A stretch of 32,060 nucleotides of DNA from Lentisphaerota bacterium (GCA_018676675.1 JABHEG010000036.1:1-32060); one strand, 5' to 3'; positions 6,914 through 15,360 are shown, numbered from the stretch's first letter. Notes: generated by a model from the sequence alone, not told the origin. Numbers and translations: made by a program.

Positions 6914-8293
6914 TCAGAGGCGAGACACCCAGTCCCGGAACTCGGCAAGCACGGCTGGCTCGAGGCTCCGCGTCAGCTGTTTGAGGGTCTGGAGATTCGT
7001 GGCTTCCGCCTGCGGCAACGGGCGGTGTTGGGTCACCAGCCGCCGCTTCACCGCCTCCTTGTCTTCCTGGATGTAGCCGCTCGTGGTATCCTGCGAACTG
7101 TGGCCGAGCTGCTTCTGAACGTCGGAGATTGTTGCGCCACCGGTTCGGCTGTAGGTGGCATGGCTTACCCGGAGCGAATGAAAGCCCAGTACAGGGTGAC
7201 GGCGTCTGATCTGTGGATTGCCTTCGGAGTCGCTCACGACACTGCCCGAGTCGTCAGTCTGGTACTCGAGTTCGTGTGTCTCGAACTTGCAGATCTTCCA
7301 CAGGAAACGCATGAACTGTTTGTTGGCGAGTGACCGATCCTTGCGCCGGTCGATGCCGAGGTAAGCAGCGGCGAGCTCAGGGAATACGTACTCCGAGCTG
7401 TCAGGTACAGTGGCCAACCACTCACGGACGTACTTGATCGAGTCGGGCATGTAGAAGATGTGCTCTTTCCCGGCTTTCCGAGTGCCCTGTCCGGTGAGAT
7501 CAAGGAACGCACCGTCCAGGTCGAGCTGGTCACGACGCAACGTGCAGACATCAGACATTCTGAGCCCGGTCTCGTAGCCGATATGTACGGCCGGACGGAT
7601 CCAGCCAGTCGCCTTATCGAAGACAATCTCAAGCTGGTCGAAGGAGAACGGTCGCTTGGGGTGGAGTTCCCTGTCGATGACCGCCTTCTGCAGCCGTTTG
7701 ATGTCGTCGAACGGGTTCTTGTCGATGCCGCCGCGGATTGCCAGGCGCCCCCAGACGACGTGCAGTGAGCCGCGGTAGTTGTTGTAGGTGGAGGCCCCCT
7801 TGTTGTCCCGGATTTCAGCGAAGAAGTCATCCGCAATGACGGGGGTTACCTCACTCATGGCTTTGACATCGGGGTGGTGCAGTTCCAGCCACTCGCGGAA
7901 CTTCTTCACGATGCGGAGTGTCGAGTCCAGAGTGGTTTCGGCGAGGGGCATCTTGCCCGTGGCGTCGGCGTGGAGTTTCCTGCGGCTGTGAGAGGAACGC
8001 TTCAGCACTTTGACGTACTCGGCCTCGATGTCCTTCAGCTTGATCCGCGGTTTGGCCGCTTGCTCTATCTGACGCTCAGTTGTCTGCAGCCGCGTCAGCA
8101 GATGCTCCTGCTCGTCCTTGTCGGTCTCCAACTGGAGGTGGCCGAAACGTTTAGCGGCCTCCTGGACGGCTGTAGCGTAGCTGTCGGTCTTGAGCGATTT
8201 CTTGCTGACGCCCCTGGCTTTGTTCTCGAAGTAGTAACGCTTACCGATCTTGAAGATCGTCCCAAACGTGATAGTTTGTCTGCGTTTTGCCAT
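6914..8293 (-). CDS. Tyrosine recombinase / phage-type integrase
   Basis: The catalytic set of tyrosine recombinases is visible: Arg245 in ETGLRMSDV, His372 and Arg375 in FHSLRVSHATY, His398 in LGHSSQDTT and the nucleophile Tyr407 in SGYIQE (numbered from the ATG at 8293). An N-terminal FGTIFKIGKRYYF strand pair resembles an arm-binding domain, followed by a helical core-binding domain (about 85-205). An in-frame ATG at 8350 would add 19 residues rich in arginine, with AGGAG directly touching the ATG. I prefer 8293 because the known fold begins there, although its Shine-Dalgarno is also weak. The gene lies about 140 bases from the tRNA-Arg half-site and reads away from it. It most likely catalyses integration and excision of the element that includes the Hsp70 operon. 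Confidence 0.9.
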   Translation of the reverse strand: MAKRRQTITFGTIFKIGKRYYFENKARGVSKKSLKTDSYATAVQEAAKRFGHLQLETDKDEQEHLLTRLQTTERQIEQAAKPRIKLKDIEAEYVKVLKRSSHSRRKLHADATGKMPLAETTLDSTLRIVKKFREWLELHHPDVKAMSEVTPVIADDFFAEIRDNKGASTYNNYRGSLHVVWGRLAIRGGIDKNPFDDIKRLQKAVIDRELHPKRPFSFDQLEIVFDKATGWIRPAVHIGYETGLRMSDVCTLRRDQLDLDGAFLDLTGQGTRKAGKEHIFYMPDSIKYVREWLATVPDSSEYVFPELAAAYLGIDRRKDRSLANKQFMRFLWKICKFETHELEYQTDDSGSVVSDSEGNPQIRRRHPVLGFHSLRVSHATYSRTGGATISDVQKQLGHSSQDTTSGYIQEDKEAVKRRLVTQHRPLPQAEATNLQTLKQLTRSLEPAVLAEFRDWVSRL

Positions 8294-8359
8294 GGTGCTT
8301 TTGACGGTCCTTCGGCGCGGGTATCGTCGCCCTCTGCCACGTCTCGTCATCTCCTGGCA

Positions 8360-8404
8360 TTACTGTAGCATGTGGTTCGCTTGTTACTGCTGAATTACTG
8401 CTAA
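8360..8404. repeat. TTACTG repeats between integrase gene and att site
   Basis: TTACTGT occurs at 8360, TTACTGCTGAA at 8384 and TTACTGCTAA at 8395, the last two in direct tandem. They lie in the AT-richer stretch between the integrase gene and the tRNA half-site, the place where integrase arm-type or excisionase sites are usually found. The function is inferred from position. Confidence 0.35.
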
Positions 8405-8433
8405 TTTTGTGCTCCCGAGGCTGATATTCCTCC

Positions 8434-8478
8434 TTCCTAAACCGTAGGTCGTGAGTTCGAATCTCGCCCGGGGTACCA
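8434..8478 (+). other. Attachment site: 3' half of tRNA-Arg(CCT)
   Basis: The 45 bases from the anticodon loop to the encoded CCA fold as the 3' half of a tRNA. Loop TTCCTAA carries anticodon CCT with A37. ACCGT is the 3' strand of the anticodon stem, and AGGTC the variable region. The T stem GTGAG/CTCGC encloses TTCGAAT, and CCGGGGT is the 3' acceptor strand, followed by A73 and CCA. The expected 5' half (anticodon stem strand ACGGT, acceptor strand ACCCCGG) is not upstream. Such a half tRNA next to an integrase gene marks one end of an integrative element, with the chromosome continuing to the right. The complete tRNA should be at the other end, left of the window. Confidence 0.8.
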
Positions 8479-8584
8479 ATCCGCGCTCTTGCGCGTTGTA
8501 GCCGAGCACGTGTCTCCAAGTCATTGCGGGGAGGGAGAGACCGTACTTGCGTTCGAAGACGGTGTATGCCAAAGGAGAACATCG

Positions 8585-9283
8585 ATGGATAGACGTCGTT
8601 TCACGCTGATTGAGTTGCTCGTTGTTATCGCGATTATTGCCATCTTGGCCGCCATGCTTCTTCCGGCTTTGGCAAACGCGCGTAATAAGGCGTTCACGGC
8701 CAGCTGTCAGGCGAACCTCAAGCAGATTGCCATGGCGGCTGTCATGTACACGAACGATGCTGAAGACCGTTTCCCTTACTGCTGTGTTCATACAGCGCGG
8801 GGCCTCAGCCAGAGCCTGAACATGATGCCTTGGTGGCGTCCGGGCAGCAATACCAGAACGGACGTTCGCTACGACGGCTTGCTGTCTACCTACATCAGTG
8901 AGCGTGAGATTTTCAACTGTTCTATGTCCAACCGGGGCATAAGCTCATACGCGGCCTCGCGGCAACTTCTGCAGAGCAACGGCGGCTGTCGGGGGCGGAA
9001 GCTCAACCTTATCCGCTACCCGGACCTTCATGTCATGTTTGGGGACGGCATCGGGCAGCGTGGCCTGTGTGGGCCCAACCGGAGCAGTGACTGCGATGGC
9101 AGGTGGGGACACGGGCGCAGTGGTTCCAGGCCGGCGGACATACAGAAGTACCGCCTGCACGGTCCCGGCACAAACCTGGCGTTTGTCGATGGACACGTCG
9201 AGTGGAAGAAGACGCCGGCCGCCCGGAATGTCATCCCGCAGGCCTATTGCCAGAAGATGTTCGGCAACCCGATGGTTCGCTGA
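8585..9283 (+). CDS. Pseudopilin-like protein with H-X9-DG motif
   Basis: The N-terminus [20 protein letters not shown] is a type IV pilin / type II secretion methylation motif, with the required glutamate at position +5 after the cleavage point; the residue before Phe6 is arginine rather than glycine. A single hydrophobic helix runs to about residue 30. Near the end, [16 protein letters not shown] contains the H-X9-DG motif (His192, Asp202-Gly203) of the processing-associated family that is greatly expanded in Lentisphaerae, Verrucomicrobia and Planctomycetes. The start at 8585 is set by AAAGGAGA seven bases upstream; earlier in-frame ATGs would give a non-pilin N-terminus. It is likely exported to the envelope; the exact role is unknown. 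It is the first chromosomal gene beside the att site. Confidence 0.88.
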   Translation: MDRRRFTLIELLVVIAIIAILAAMLLPALANARNKAFTASCQANLKQIAMAAVMYTNDAEDRFPYCCVHTARGLSQSLNMMPWWRPGSNTRTDVRYDGLLSTYISEREIFNCSMSNRGISSYAASRQLLQSNGGCRGRKLNLIRYPDLHVMFGDGIGQRGLCGPNRSSDCDGRWGHGRSGSRPADIQKYRLHGPGTNLAFVDGHVEWKKTPAARNVIPQAYCQKMFGNPMVR

Positions 9284-9462
9284 CGTGGATTGGTCCCAGA
9301 CCGTTCTGCGGACGCAGGCGTTCTCCCCCCGAGGAATTGGTCGAGGCTGGCCAACGGGGGACCGTTATGGGCTGAGCAGGGGATGGGACGTGCCTGCGGC
9401 GACGCAGACGCTCCAGGAAGAGGGACGCCCGTTGCTCACCTCACGAGGAGAGGATTCTCTCT

Positions 9463-10716
9463 ATGTCCGTTCCCGCACGCAGTTTCGTTTGCCTGGCCTT
9501 TGTGTTCTTCACGTCCGGCTTTCTGACGGCGGGTGAGGAGAAGACGTTTCGGGTGACTGAGGGGGCGTTTCCGTGGCACGACCGGGTCGGGGTCTGGCGG
9601 ATGGTCGATGTGCCGGACGTTCTGAAAGACGACACGCCGATCGCCCAGCAAGCTTGTGGCGCCCGAGTGGTTGTGCTGCCGGAAGGGCTTGCCGCGGTCA
9701 CGCTTGGGATGAACGCGCGAGATGTGCGCGAGGCCCGTAAGCGCAAACTCCCCTTCCGCGAGACGGATCTCACCATCGGCATTCAGTCCCCCAAAGGGGG
9801 GAGAAAGCTCACCTATTATGTGGTTGTCCTGGATGATCCTCCTGTGCGTTTTGATCTGAAGGGCGGCTCCGGGATGGTGGTACTCCGACTCAATGCGGAG
9901 GGAATACCTGTCCGCGATACGCCTGTCGCTTTGCCTGTTGCGTCTACGCCGTCCCGCAAGAGCGCGTCTGATCTGGTGCCTCCCAAGAAGCCACTGGCCC
10001 AGCGAGAGGCGTTTCATCTCTACTTGCTGATTGGGCAGTCCAACATGGCTGGCCGAGGTCGAGTGGAGGCCCAGGACCTGTCTATCAACCCCCGTGTCCT
10101 GACCCTTGGCAAGGCTGGGCGCTGGGTTGTGGCAGTGGATCCTATCCATTTCGACAAGTCGATCGCCGGGGTTGGGCTGGGGACGAGCTTCGGCAAGAAG
10201 ATGGCGGAGCAGAGCCCGGGAGCTGTTGTCGGCCTCATCCCCTGTGCCGTTGGTGGGTCGAAGGTTGGGCAGTGGCAGAAGGACTCTCCACCGACCGGAC
10301 ATTGGGGACACCTCTACGGCAATGCCGTTGAGCGCACCAAGCTGGCCTTGCGGGACGGTGTGCTGAAGGGCGTCCTCTGGCATCAGGGCGAGGGGGACAG
10401 CTCTTCCTCCGGGATTGCCGCCTATCGCGACAAGTTGACCCGCATGCTCACTGCGCTTCAGGCCGACCTGGGAGTAGCGAACGTGCCGTTCGTGGCCGGA
10501 GAACTTGGCGTTTGGGATCCACGGAAACACGCAGGGCGGACAGCCTTCAACCGGAACCTGGCAGAGCTGCCCACATGGACCACGCCCGCAGCCGTCGTTT
10601 CCTCCGAGGGGCTGGGCCACAATGGCGATAACACGCACTTCGGCAGCGCCGGTCTACGAGAGTTCGGTGGACGCTACGCCGAAGCCATGCAACGCCTCCA
10701 GGCTGCCGCACAGTAG
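9463..10716 (+). CDS. Secreted SASA-domain esterase (sialate O-acetylesterase / CE6-like)
   Basis: A signal peptide (residues 1 to about 24, SFVCLAFVFFTSGFLTAGEE) leads into a beta-rich region (about 27-150) of unknown function. From about 183 comes an SGNH-type hydrolase of the SASA family. The nucleophile block is LLIGQSNMAGRG (Ser193), the second block GLIPCAVGGS (259-266), then VLWHQGEGD (304-312), and the acid/base pair Asp389 and His392 in DNTHFGSAG. Family members remove acetyl groups from sugars or xylan-like polysaccharides outside the cytoplasm. GAGGAGAGG lies nine bases before the ATG. It faces the nitrilase-like gene convergently, with a dispersed repeat between them. Substrate cannot be deduced; the lack of sialic acid genes nearby argues for plant or algal glycans, which is an inference. 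Confidence 0.85.
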   Translation: MSVPARSFVCLAFVFFTSGFLTAGEEKTFRVTEGAFPWHDRVGVWRMVDVPDVLKDDTPIAQQACGARVVVLPEGLAAVTLGMNARDVREARKRKLPFRETDLTIGIQSPKGGRKLTYYVVVLDDPPVRFDLKGGSGMVVLRLNAEGIPVRDTPVALPVASTPSRKSASDLVPPKKPLAQREAFHLYLLIGQSNMAGRGRVEAQDLSINPRVLTLGKAGRWVVAVDPIHFDKSIAGVGLGTSFGKKMAEQSPGAVVGLIPCAVGGSKVGQWQKDSPPTGHWGHLYGNAVERTKLALRDGVLKGVLWHQGEGDSSSSGIAAYRDKLTRMLTALQADLGVANVPFVAGELGVWDPRKHAGRTAFNRNLAELPTWTTPAAVVSSEGLGHNGDNTHFGSAGLREFGGRYAEAMQRLQAAAQ

Positions 10717-10724
10717 TGGTCAAT

Positions 10725-10800
10725 GGCACTAAGATAGTGCCTGCACGGAAACCCAGTCTTGGCGAGATCCAGCGGTCGAGGGCGACCGCCCTCCGAGCTG
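10725..10800. repeat. Dispersed repeat, half copy, between convergent genes
   Basis: The segment starts with the hairpin GGCACTA-AGA-TAGTGCC (10725-10741), contains agtgcctgcacggaaa (10736-10751) and ends with the hairpin GCGGTCG-AGGG-CGACCGC (10772-10789). The same blocks in the same order occur on the minus strand of the element at 21304-21436. Lying between two convergent stops, it could also serve as a bidirectional terminator. Confidence 0.7.
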
Positions 10801-10838
10801 AAGGCACTGCTCGTGGAACAACGCCTGTTCGGGCGGAC

Positions 10839-12239
10839 TCACTCCCGTTGCGTGCTGGGTCTGGCCAGCGGCCCGTAGGCGCTCGGTCGGCGTTCGGCGG
10901 GATGGTTGAGCTGGAAATTGGCTGGAATCCGGTACGGTTGGTTTGCGGCCTTGCAGGCATTGAGATCGAGCTCTGCAATTGCCAGAGCCGGCTCGTCTCC
11001 GGATGTCTCACCGAGGATTCGACCATGTGGATCTATGATCAGGCTGCGTCGATTCGAGTAGATACTGGTGACGTAGAACACGCCATTGTCGACGGCCCGT
11101 GACCGAGCGACGCTCTCGTAGACTTCACCATCGCTGCGCATGTCTCCCCAGATGGGTGTCAGGATGATCTCCGCGCCGTTCATGGCCAGACATCGAGCGG
11201 TTTCCACGAAGTGATGATCGTAGCAGATCTGAAGGCCGATCCGGCCGAGTTCTGTGTCAAAAACCGGGAACTCGTGGCCAGGCTGAAGCCCGCCGTAGAG
11301 CTCAGGGAAAGGCAGATGCACTTTCCGGTACTTGCCGATCAGCTGTCCCTCCCGGTTGAACAGGACTGCTGTGTTGTAACAGGCTTGGCTTTCACGCTCA
11401 TACAGTCCGGCCGCCAGGAAGATCTTGTGCTTCCGGGCGAGTTCGGCTAACTGGTCGCTGTGCGGGCCGGGGATCGGTTCGGCGACTTCAGCGTACCCGC
11501 GCCCTGTCCCGACGACAGACAGGCCTTCCCCAAAGAGGATCAGGTCGCAGCTTTGTTCAGCAGCTTGGGCAGTCAGTTGAGCAACGCCGGCCAGGTTGCG
11601 TGTCCAGTCGCCACGCCCCTTTGGGACGTAGTAGGCTGTGGCGAGTTTGACTCTGCGGGGGGGAGGGGCGGCGACCGGGGTCAGCTGGATGTCAGTGAAG
11701 CTGACGGCACCCGCCCTTCCACCGTACTGGATGAGCATGATCGTGATTCCGGGAGACCCCGGGAGGATTGGGAGAAGCATCTCCGGCGCTGAGGTCCCCG
11801 TCTCGTCGACCGGGGGGATTGGGATGAAGAACGAGCGATTGGGGCGCCATCCCTTACCACCAGGCACTTTCTTCCATTGGAGCGCGATCCGGGCGTTCTC
11901 CACCGGTCCCAGTCCACCTTCGAGTTTGACTCGGCACGAGAAGCGCAGCCAGGGCAGGTCTGAGGCGACCTTTGGCGTGTTTACGCGCTGTTCGAGCCAG
12001 CCCATCGACAGCCCATTGGCCAACGAGGCCAAGCGTGCCCAGCTCCGGTTGTCACCGTCTTCTGCACGGTCCAGCACCGGCTCGACTTCTGCCCGATGGG
12101 AGCGCAGTTCCCACCCGAGGGGTTTCCCTTCTTCCCATTCTGCAAGCTGTCCGTTGGTGATCCACCCTGCGGTGGCCCCAGCGTCCCCAATCGACGATGC
12201 TGCACTCAACGCCATGGTGACTACGAGGCTCCTCATCAT
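10839..12239 (-). CDS. Exported nitrilase-superfamily amidohydrolase with N-terminal beta domain
   Basis: The C-terminal half is a carbon-nitrogen hydrolase with the complete Glu-Lys-Cys triad: Glu238 in LILFGEGL, Lys306 in GKYRKVHLP and Cys339 in GLQICYDHHF. Residues 1-25 form a signal peptide (MRSLVVTMALSAASSIGDAGATA). Residues 25 to about 190 are beta-rich and end in AVSFTDIQLTPV, the pattern of a carbohydrate-binding jelly roll as found before secreted catalytic domains. A nitrilase fused to such a module and exported is unusual, since most family members are cytoplasmic. The ATG at 12239 is chosen because GGAGAG lies six bases upstream and a signal peptide follows; a longer frame upstream adds 29 non-conserved residues. 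The substrate, an amide or nitrile outside the cytoplasm, is unknown. Confidence 0.82.
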   Translation of the reverse strand: MMRSLVVTMALSAASSIGDAGATAGWITNGQLAEWEEGKPLGWELRSHRAEVEPVLDRAEDGDNRSWARLASLANGLSMGWLEQRVNTPKVASDLPWLRFSCRVKLEGGLGPVENARIALQWKKVPGGKGWRPNRSFFIPIPPVDETGTSAPEMLLPILPGSPGITIMLIQYGGRAGAVSFTDIQLTPVAAPPPRRVKLATAYYVPKGRGDWTRNLAGVAQLTAQAAEQSCDLILFGEGLSVVGTGRGYAEVAEPIPGPHSDQLAELARKHKIFLAAGLYERESQACYNTAVLFNREGQLIGKYRKVHLPFPELYGGLQPGHEFPVFDTELGRIGLQICYDHHFVETARCLAMNGAEIILTPIWGDMRSDGEVYESVARSRAVDNGVFYVTSIYSNRRSLIIDPHGRILGETSGDEPALAIAELDLNACKAANQPYRIPANFQLNHPAERRPSAYGPLARPSTQRE

Positions 12240-12633
12240 CTCACACTCTCCACACAGTGGTCGCTTGTCTTGCCTGAGCCGCCGCGAAAAGGGCTCGGTG
12301 GCGGGGTTCACGGTTGGCAGGTTCACCGTTCAGCGGTTGTTCAACTCGCGTGTGACTTCCCCGCAGTTGAGCACGGGAAGGTCGCCGGGTGGCACCGCCT
12401 CCCACATTGAAGAGGGCGTCCCCAATGTTGGGGGGGGGCGCCGTGCCGCGACCGGCCGCTGAGGACATCGGCCCTCCAAAGAAACGTGGGCAGTTACACA
12501 CCCGGATATGGGCGATGGAACAACTATGCTTGCATGGCGCTTTTTCGCCAGCTACCCAGAAAGTTGCGCGTGTCTCCTACGGACTGTATTCTGTGATCAG
12601 GTCGTGCATCACTGAGGCTGAAAGGACTGAGCC
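12240..12633. other. Divergent intergenic region with long imperfect inverted repeat
   Basis: This 394-bp gap lies between two divergent genes, so it should hold both promoters, but no clear -35/-10 pair was found. The main structure is an inverted repeat. The left arm at 12391-12409 begins ggcaccgcc and ends acattg. The right arm at 12423-12447 begins caatgttg, contains a run of nine G and ends gccgtgcc. The 13 bases between form the loop. It might be a foldback element or a structured leader. Confidence 0.45.
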
Positions 12634-13740
12634 ATGAAACGATACTCTTCACTTGTCGGCCGCATTGCTTGTAGCATGCTCGTGGTGGCCCCCTTGGCGT
12701 TGGGGCAGCAGCAAGCTACTTCGGCGACCGATGAACGTCTGGCCGGATACCTCAAGCGTTTCCCAGCTGCTGATGCGAACGCCGATGGTGTCTTGACCAG
12801 GCCTGAGGCTAAGGCATTCCACGCCAAACGGTCTCGACAACAAAAGGGAGGCGGCAAGGCGAGGAAAGGCCTGACTCCGACGGAAGCGGATGTGCGCTAC
12901 GGGGACCACCCGCGCAACGTCCTGGATTGGTTCAGAGCGGAGAGCGATGTCCCGACTCCGGTCCTCATTTTCTTCCATGGCGGTGGATTTGTTGCCGGAG
13001 ACAAGCAAAAGGGAGCGACTCAGCCCGTCTCGCGTCAGTGTCTTGAGTCGGGGATTTCCGTGGTGAGTGCCAACTACCGTTTTGTTCGTCAGGGGCGTGA
13101 CGGGGCTCCCGCGGAGCCGTTTCCGGGGCCAATGCTTGACGGGGCACGGGTTGTGCAGTTTGTCCGCTCGAAGGCGGTGGACTGGAACATTGATCCTCGG
13201 CGGATCGCCTTGTCGGGGGGCTCTGCCGGGGCCGTCATGTCCATGTGGATTGCGCTACACGATGAGATGGCAGACCCCGAGAACCAGGACCCGATTCTGC
13301 GCCACTCGACGCGTGTTTCCACCGTGGTTGCGTACAGTGGACCTACCACCCTGGATCCCGCGGTGATCCTTAAGCACGTTGGTGGGAGGCCGGACGTCCA
13401 TCCCTCGCTCATTCCCTTCTATGGGGTCGAAACGATGAATGACCTGCAGCAACCGGCCAAGCAGGCTCTGGTTCAGCAGGCTTCCCCGCTCAACATGGTC
13501 TCGGATGACGATCCGCCGCTTTACCCCAAGTATGGCGGGGCGATCGGCGAGGCCCCGTTACCGGCGGATGCCTCGCATGGCAAGAGCATCCATCATCCCA
13601 TGTTCGGCAAACTGATGCGGGATGCCTACGATGAGTTGGGGCTGGTGTGCCATGTCGTGTGCCGAGACTCACCCGCGAAGATGGACGAGTTGGCGTTCTT
13701 GAAAGCTGTCTTCAAGAAGCCTGAAGCAGTCCGGGAATAG
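12634..13740 (+). CDS. Secreted alpha/beta-hydrolase esterase with EF-hand-like motif
   Basis: A signal peptide (about 1-24, CSMLVVAPLALGQQQ) precedes a short region with DANADGVLTRPE at 47-58, an EF-hand-type calcium loop as often found in planctomycete and verrucomicrobial secreted enzymes. The hydrolase has the oxyanion motif FFHGGGF (HGGG at 115-118), SANYRF at 145-150 and the nucleophile elbow GGSAGA (Ser197), typical of the hormone-sensitive-lipase / BD-FAE esterases. The C-terminal SIHHPMFGKLM block is shared by PVC members; the usual histidine and acid of the triad cannot be placed with certainty. It is likely a carboxylesterase or deacetylase acting on exported polysaccharides. A URO-D family gene follows 47 bases downstream on the same strand. 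Confidence 0.8.
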   Translation: MKRYSSLVGRIACSMLVVAPLALGQQQATSATDERLAGYLKRFPAADANADGVLTRPEAKAFHAKRSRQQKGGGKARKGLTPTEADVRYGDHPRNVLDWFRAESDVPTPVLIFFHGGGFVAGDKQKGATQPVSRQCLESGISVVSANYRFVRQGRDGAPAEPFPGPMLDGARVVQFVRSKAVDWNIDPRRIALSGGSAGAVMSMWIALHDEMADPENQDPILRHSTRVSTVVAYSGPTTLDPAVILKHVGGRPDVHPSLIPFYGVETMNDLQQPAKQALVQQASPLNMVSDDDPPLYPKYGGAIGEAPLPADASHGKSIHHPMFGKLMRDAYDELGLVCHVVCRDSPAKMDELAFLKAVFKKPEAVRE

Positions 13741-13787
13741 GACCGGCGCTTAGTTTTGTCCAAGCGAGCCACTCCAGGGAGACTATC

Positions 13788-14810
13788 ATGCGGCCACGCG
13801 ACTACATTCTCGAGCAAATCCACCACCACGAGACCTCTCCGGTGCCTTACACGCTGGGGTTTGAGGGTGACGTCGCGGAACGTGTGGATGCCCACTATGG
13901 CAGCACAGAATGGCGGTCCAAACTCACCCATTATATGGTGACCGTTCAGGCCGTCGACACGAACTACAAAGAGCAGATCAGCGACACGGAGGCGCGTGAC
14001 AGTTACGGGGGGATCTGGCGAACCGACCAGCGTCCATGGCATTTGGAGAAGCCGCCGCTCAGCGAGCCAAGCTTCGATGGCTACGATCTCCCCTCCGCTG
14101 AAGCGTTTTTCCGGCCAGAGGCCAAACAGCGCGGCTTCGATATCTGTGAGCAGCGCAAGGATCACTTTCTGGTCGGTGGACTGGGCTGGGGATTGTTCGA
14201 GCGTAGCTGGACGCTGCGGGGGTTCGAGAATGCGCTCATGGACTCGCTGGTTGAGCCTGACTTCTACGAGGAGCTTCTTGGGCGCTTAACCGATCTCTAC
14301 GTTGAGTTTGTCAAAGAAACGGTCCAACTGCCTGTTGATGCGCTTATGTTCGGTGACGATTGGGGAGATCAACGGGGCGTGATTCTCGGACCCGAGCGTT
14401 GGCGGAAGTTCATCAAGCCCTGCTGGGCGCGCGTTTACCAGGCCGTTCATGACGCTGGGAAGATCGTCATGAGCCACTCCTGTGGTTCGGTGGCAGAGAT
14501 CATTCCCGACCTGATCGAGATCGGTCTTGATGTGCTGGAGAGCGTCCAGCCGGAGGCGGCCGGCATGAACCCCTACACATTGAAAAAGCAATGGGGCGAC
14601 AAGATCACCTTCTGGGGATGCCTCGGGAGCCAGAGCACCATTGCGTTCGGTTCGCCTGCGGAGATCCAGTCCGAGGTGCAAAGGCTCTGCCGGGAGATGG
14701 GCAAAGGCGGCGGCTACATTCTTGCTCCGGCGAAGTCCCTCCAGCCCGAGACTCCCACCGAGAACGCGGTGGCGTTGATCGAGGCGTTTACGGAGCAAGC
14801 GGGGCGTTAG
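13788..14810 (+). CDS. URO-D superfamily protein (MtaA/uroporphyrinogen decarboxylase-like)
   Basis: The 340-residue protein has the TIM-barrel pattern of the uroporphyrinogen decarboxylase superfamily. DALMFGDDWGDQRG (185-197), a C-terminal HSCGSV (230-235) with the His-x-Cys zinc-ligand arrangement of corrinoid-dependent methyltransferases, and KITFWGCLGSQ are visible. It lacks the arginine-rich N-terminal block of true HemE, so haem synthesis is unlikely. PVC genomes carry many such paralogues, mostly of unknown substrate, near sugar-degrading genes. AGGGAG precedes the ATG. Co-transcription with the esterase upstream is possible. Its stop TAG at 14808-14810 overlaps the TAA of the convergent hemerythrin gene, so the two ends share bases and no terminator can lie between. 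Confidence 0.82.
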   Translation: MRPRDYILEQIHHHETSPVPYTLGFEGDVAERVDAHYGSTEWRSKLTHYMVTVQAVDTNYKEQISDTEARDSYGGIWRTDQRPWHLEKPPLSEPSFDGYDLPSAEAFFRPEAKQRGFDICEQRKDHFLVGGLGWGLFERSWTLRGFENALMDSLVEPDFYEELLGRLTDLYVEFVKETVQLPVDALMFGDDWGDQRGVILGPERWRKFIKPCWARVYQAVHDAGKIVMSHSCGSVAEIIPDLIEIGLDVLESVQPEAAGMNPYTLKKQWGDKITFWGCLGSQSTIAFGSPAEIQSEVQRLCREMGKGGGYILAPAKSLQPETPTENAVALIEAFTEQAGR

Positions 14811-15229
14811 GCGGCGGGGGAGATGCCCTTCTCCTTGAGGAAGTCAGCCAGCAGGTGGTCTACTGTCCTGATGTGCCGCTTGAGCCAGCTGACCAGCATG
14901 GTGTCGATCGCGTTGGCCAGCTCGTGGGTTGCTCCCTCTTCCTCAAAATCCCGCACCAGATCGGCGAGCGTGTCTTTCATGGACTCATGCTTGGCCCGGT
15001 GCGCTGCCAAGTCCGGGTAATCGTGCTCTGCCATGACTTTTTCTTCGGTGTCGAAATGGGTCTTCGTGTAGCCGATGAGGAAGCTCAAGGCGTCTGTGAT
15101 TCTGTCTGGTCCGTGGTGTTCCTCGACGGCGGCGCCGACATCATTGAGGTGCTCGATCCACTGCTTGTGTTGTGCGTCGATCAGCTCAATGCCCACCGAC
15201 AGACTGCTTTCCCACTCGACCTTCGCCAT
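14807..15229 (-). CDS. Bacteriohemerythrin
   Basis: The 140-residue protein starts MAKVEWESSLSVGIELIDAQ and matches the oxygen-binding di-iron hemerythrin fold. Ligands are visible at His21 (DAQHKQW), His58 and Glu62 (THFDTEE), His77 and His81 (AAHRAKHE), His119 and Asp124 (WLKRHIRTVD). This is the complete seven-ligand set of four-helix-bundle hemerythrins of the single-domain bacterial type. It may store or sense oxygen or deliver it in a micro-aerobic cell. AAGGAG lies eight bases before the ATG at 15229. Longer in-frame starts run into the TolC gene on the same strand and are rejected. It is 131 bases downstream of the TolC stop and could be co-transcribed with the efflux operon. Confidence 0.92.
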   Translation of the reverse strand: MAKVEWESSLSVGIELIDAQHKQWIEHLNDVGAAVEEHHGPDRITDALSFLIGYTKTHFDTEEKVMAEHDYPDLAAHRAKHESMKDTLADLVRDFEEEGATHELANAIDTMLVSWLKRHIRTVDHLLADFLKEKGISPAA

Positions 15230-15360
15230 ATCGATACTCTCCTTGTTCTTGCTGCCACGCTGGAACGGGGCCATCCGCAAACGTGTCCTGTGGTTTGGCT
15301 GTTGTCCATAACATATCCCAATAAGCGGATGATGTTGGCTTCTGTGGCTGACTGCCGCGC

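Noticed and set aside
8384..8791. Minus-strand frames across the tRNA half-site reading [17 protein letters not shown]
   Set aside because: This peptide is the well-known false protein produced by reading a tRNA-Arg gene on the opposite strand. The sequence is explained by the tRNA fragment.
9436..10638. Minus-strand frame of 400 codons
   Set aside because: Antisense to the SASA esterase, with no recognisable domain and biased composition.
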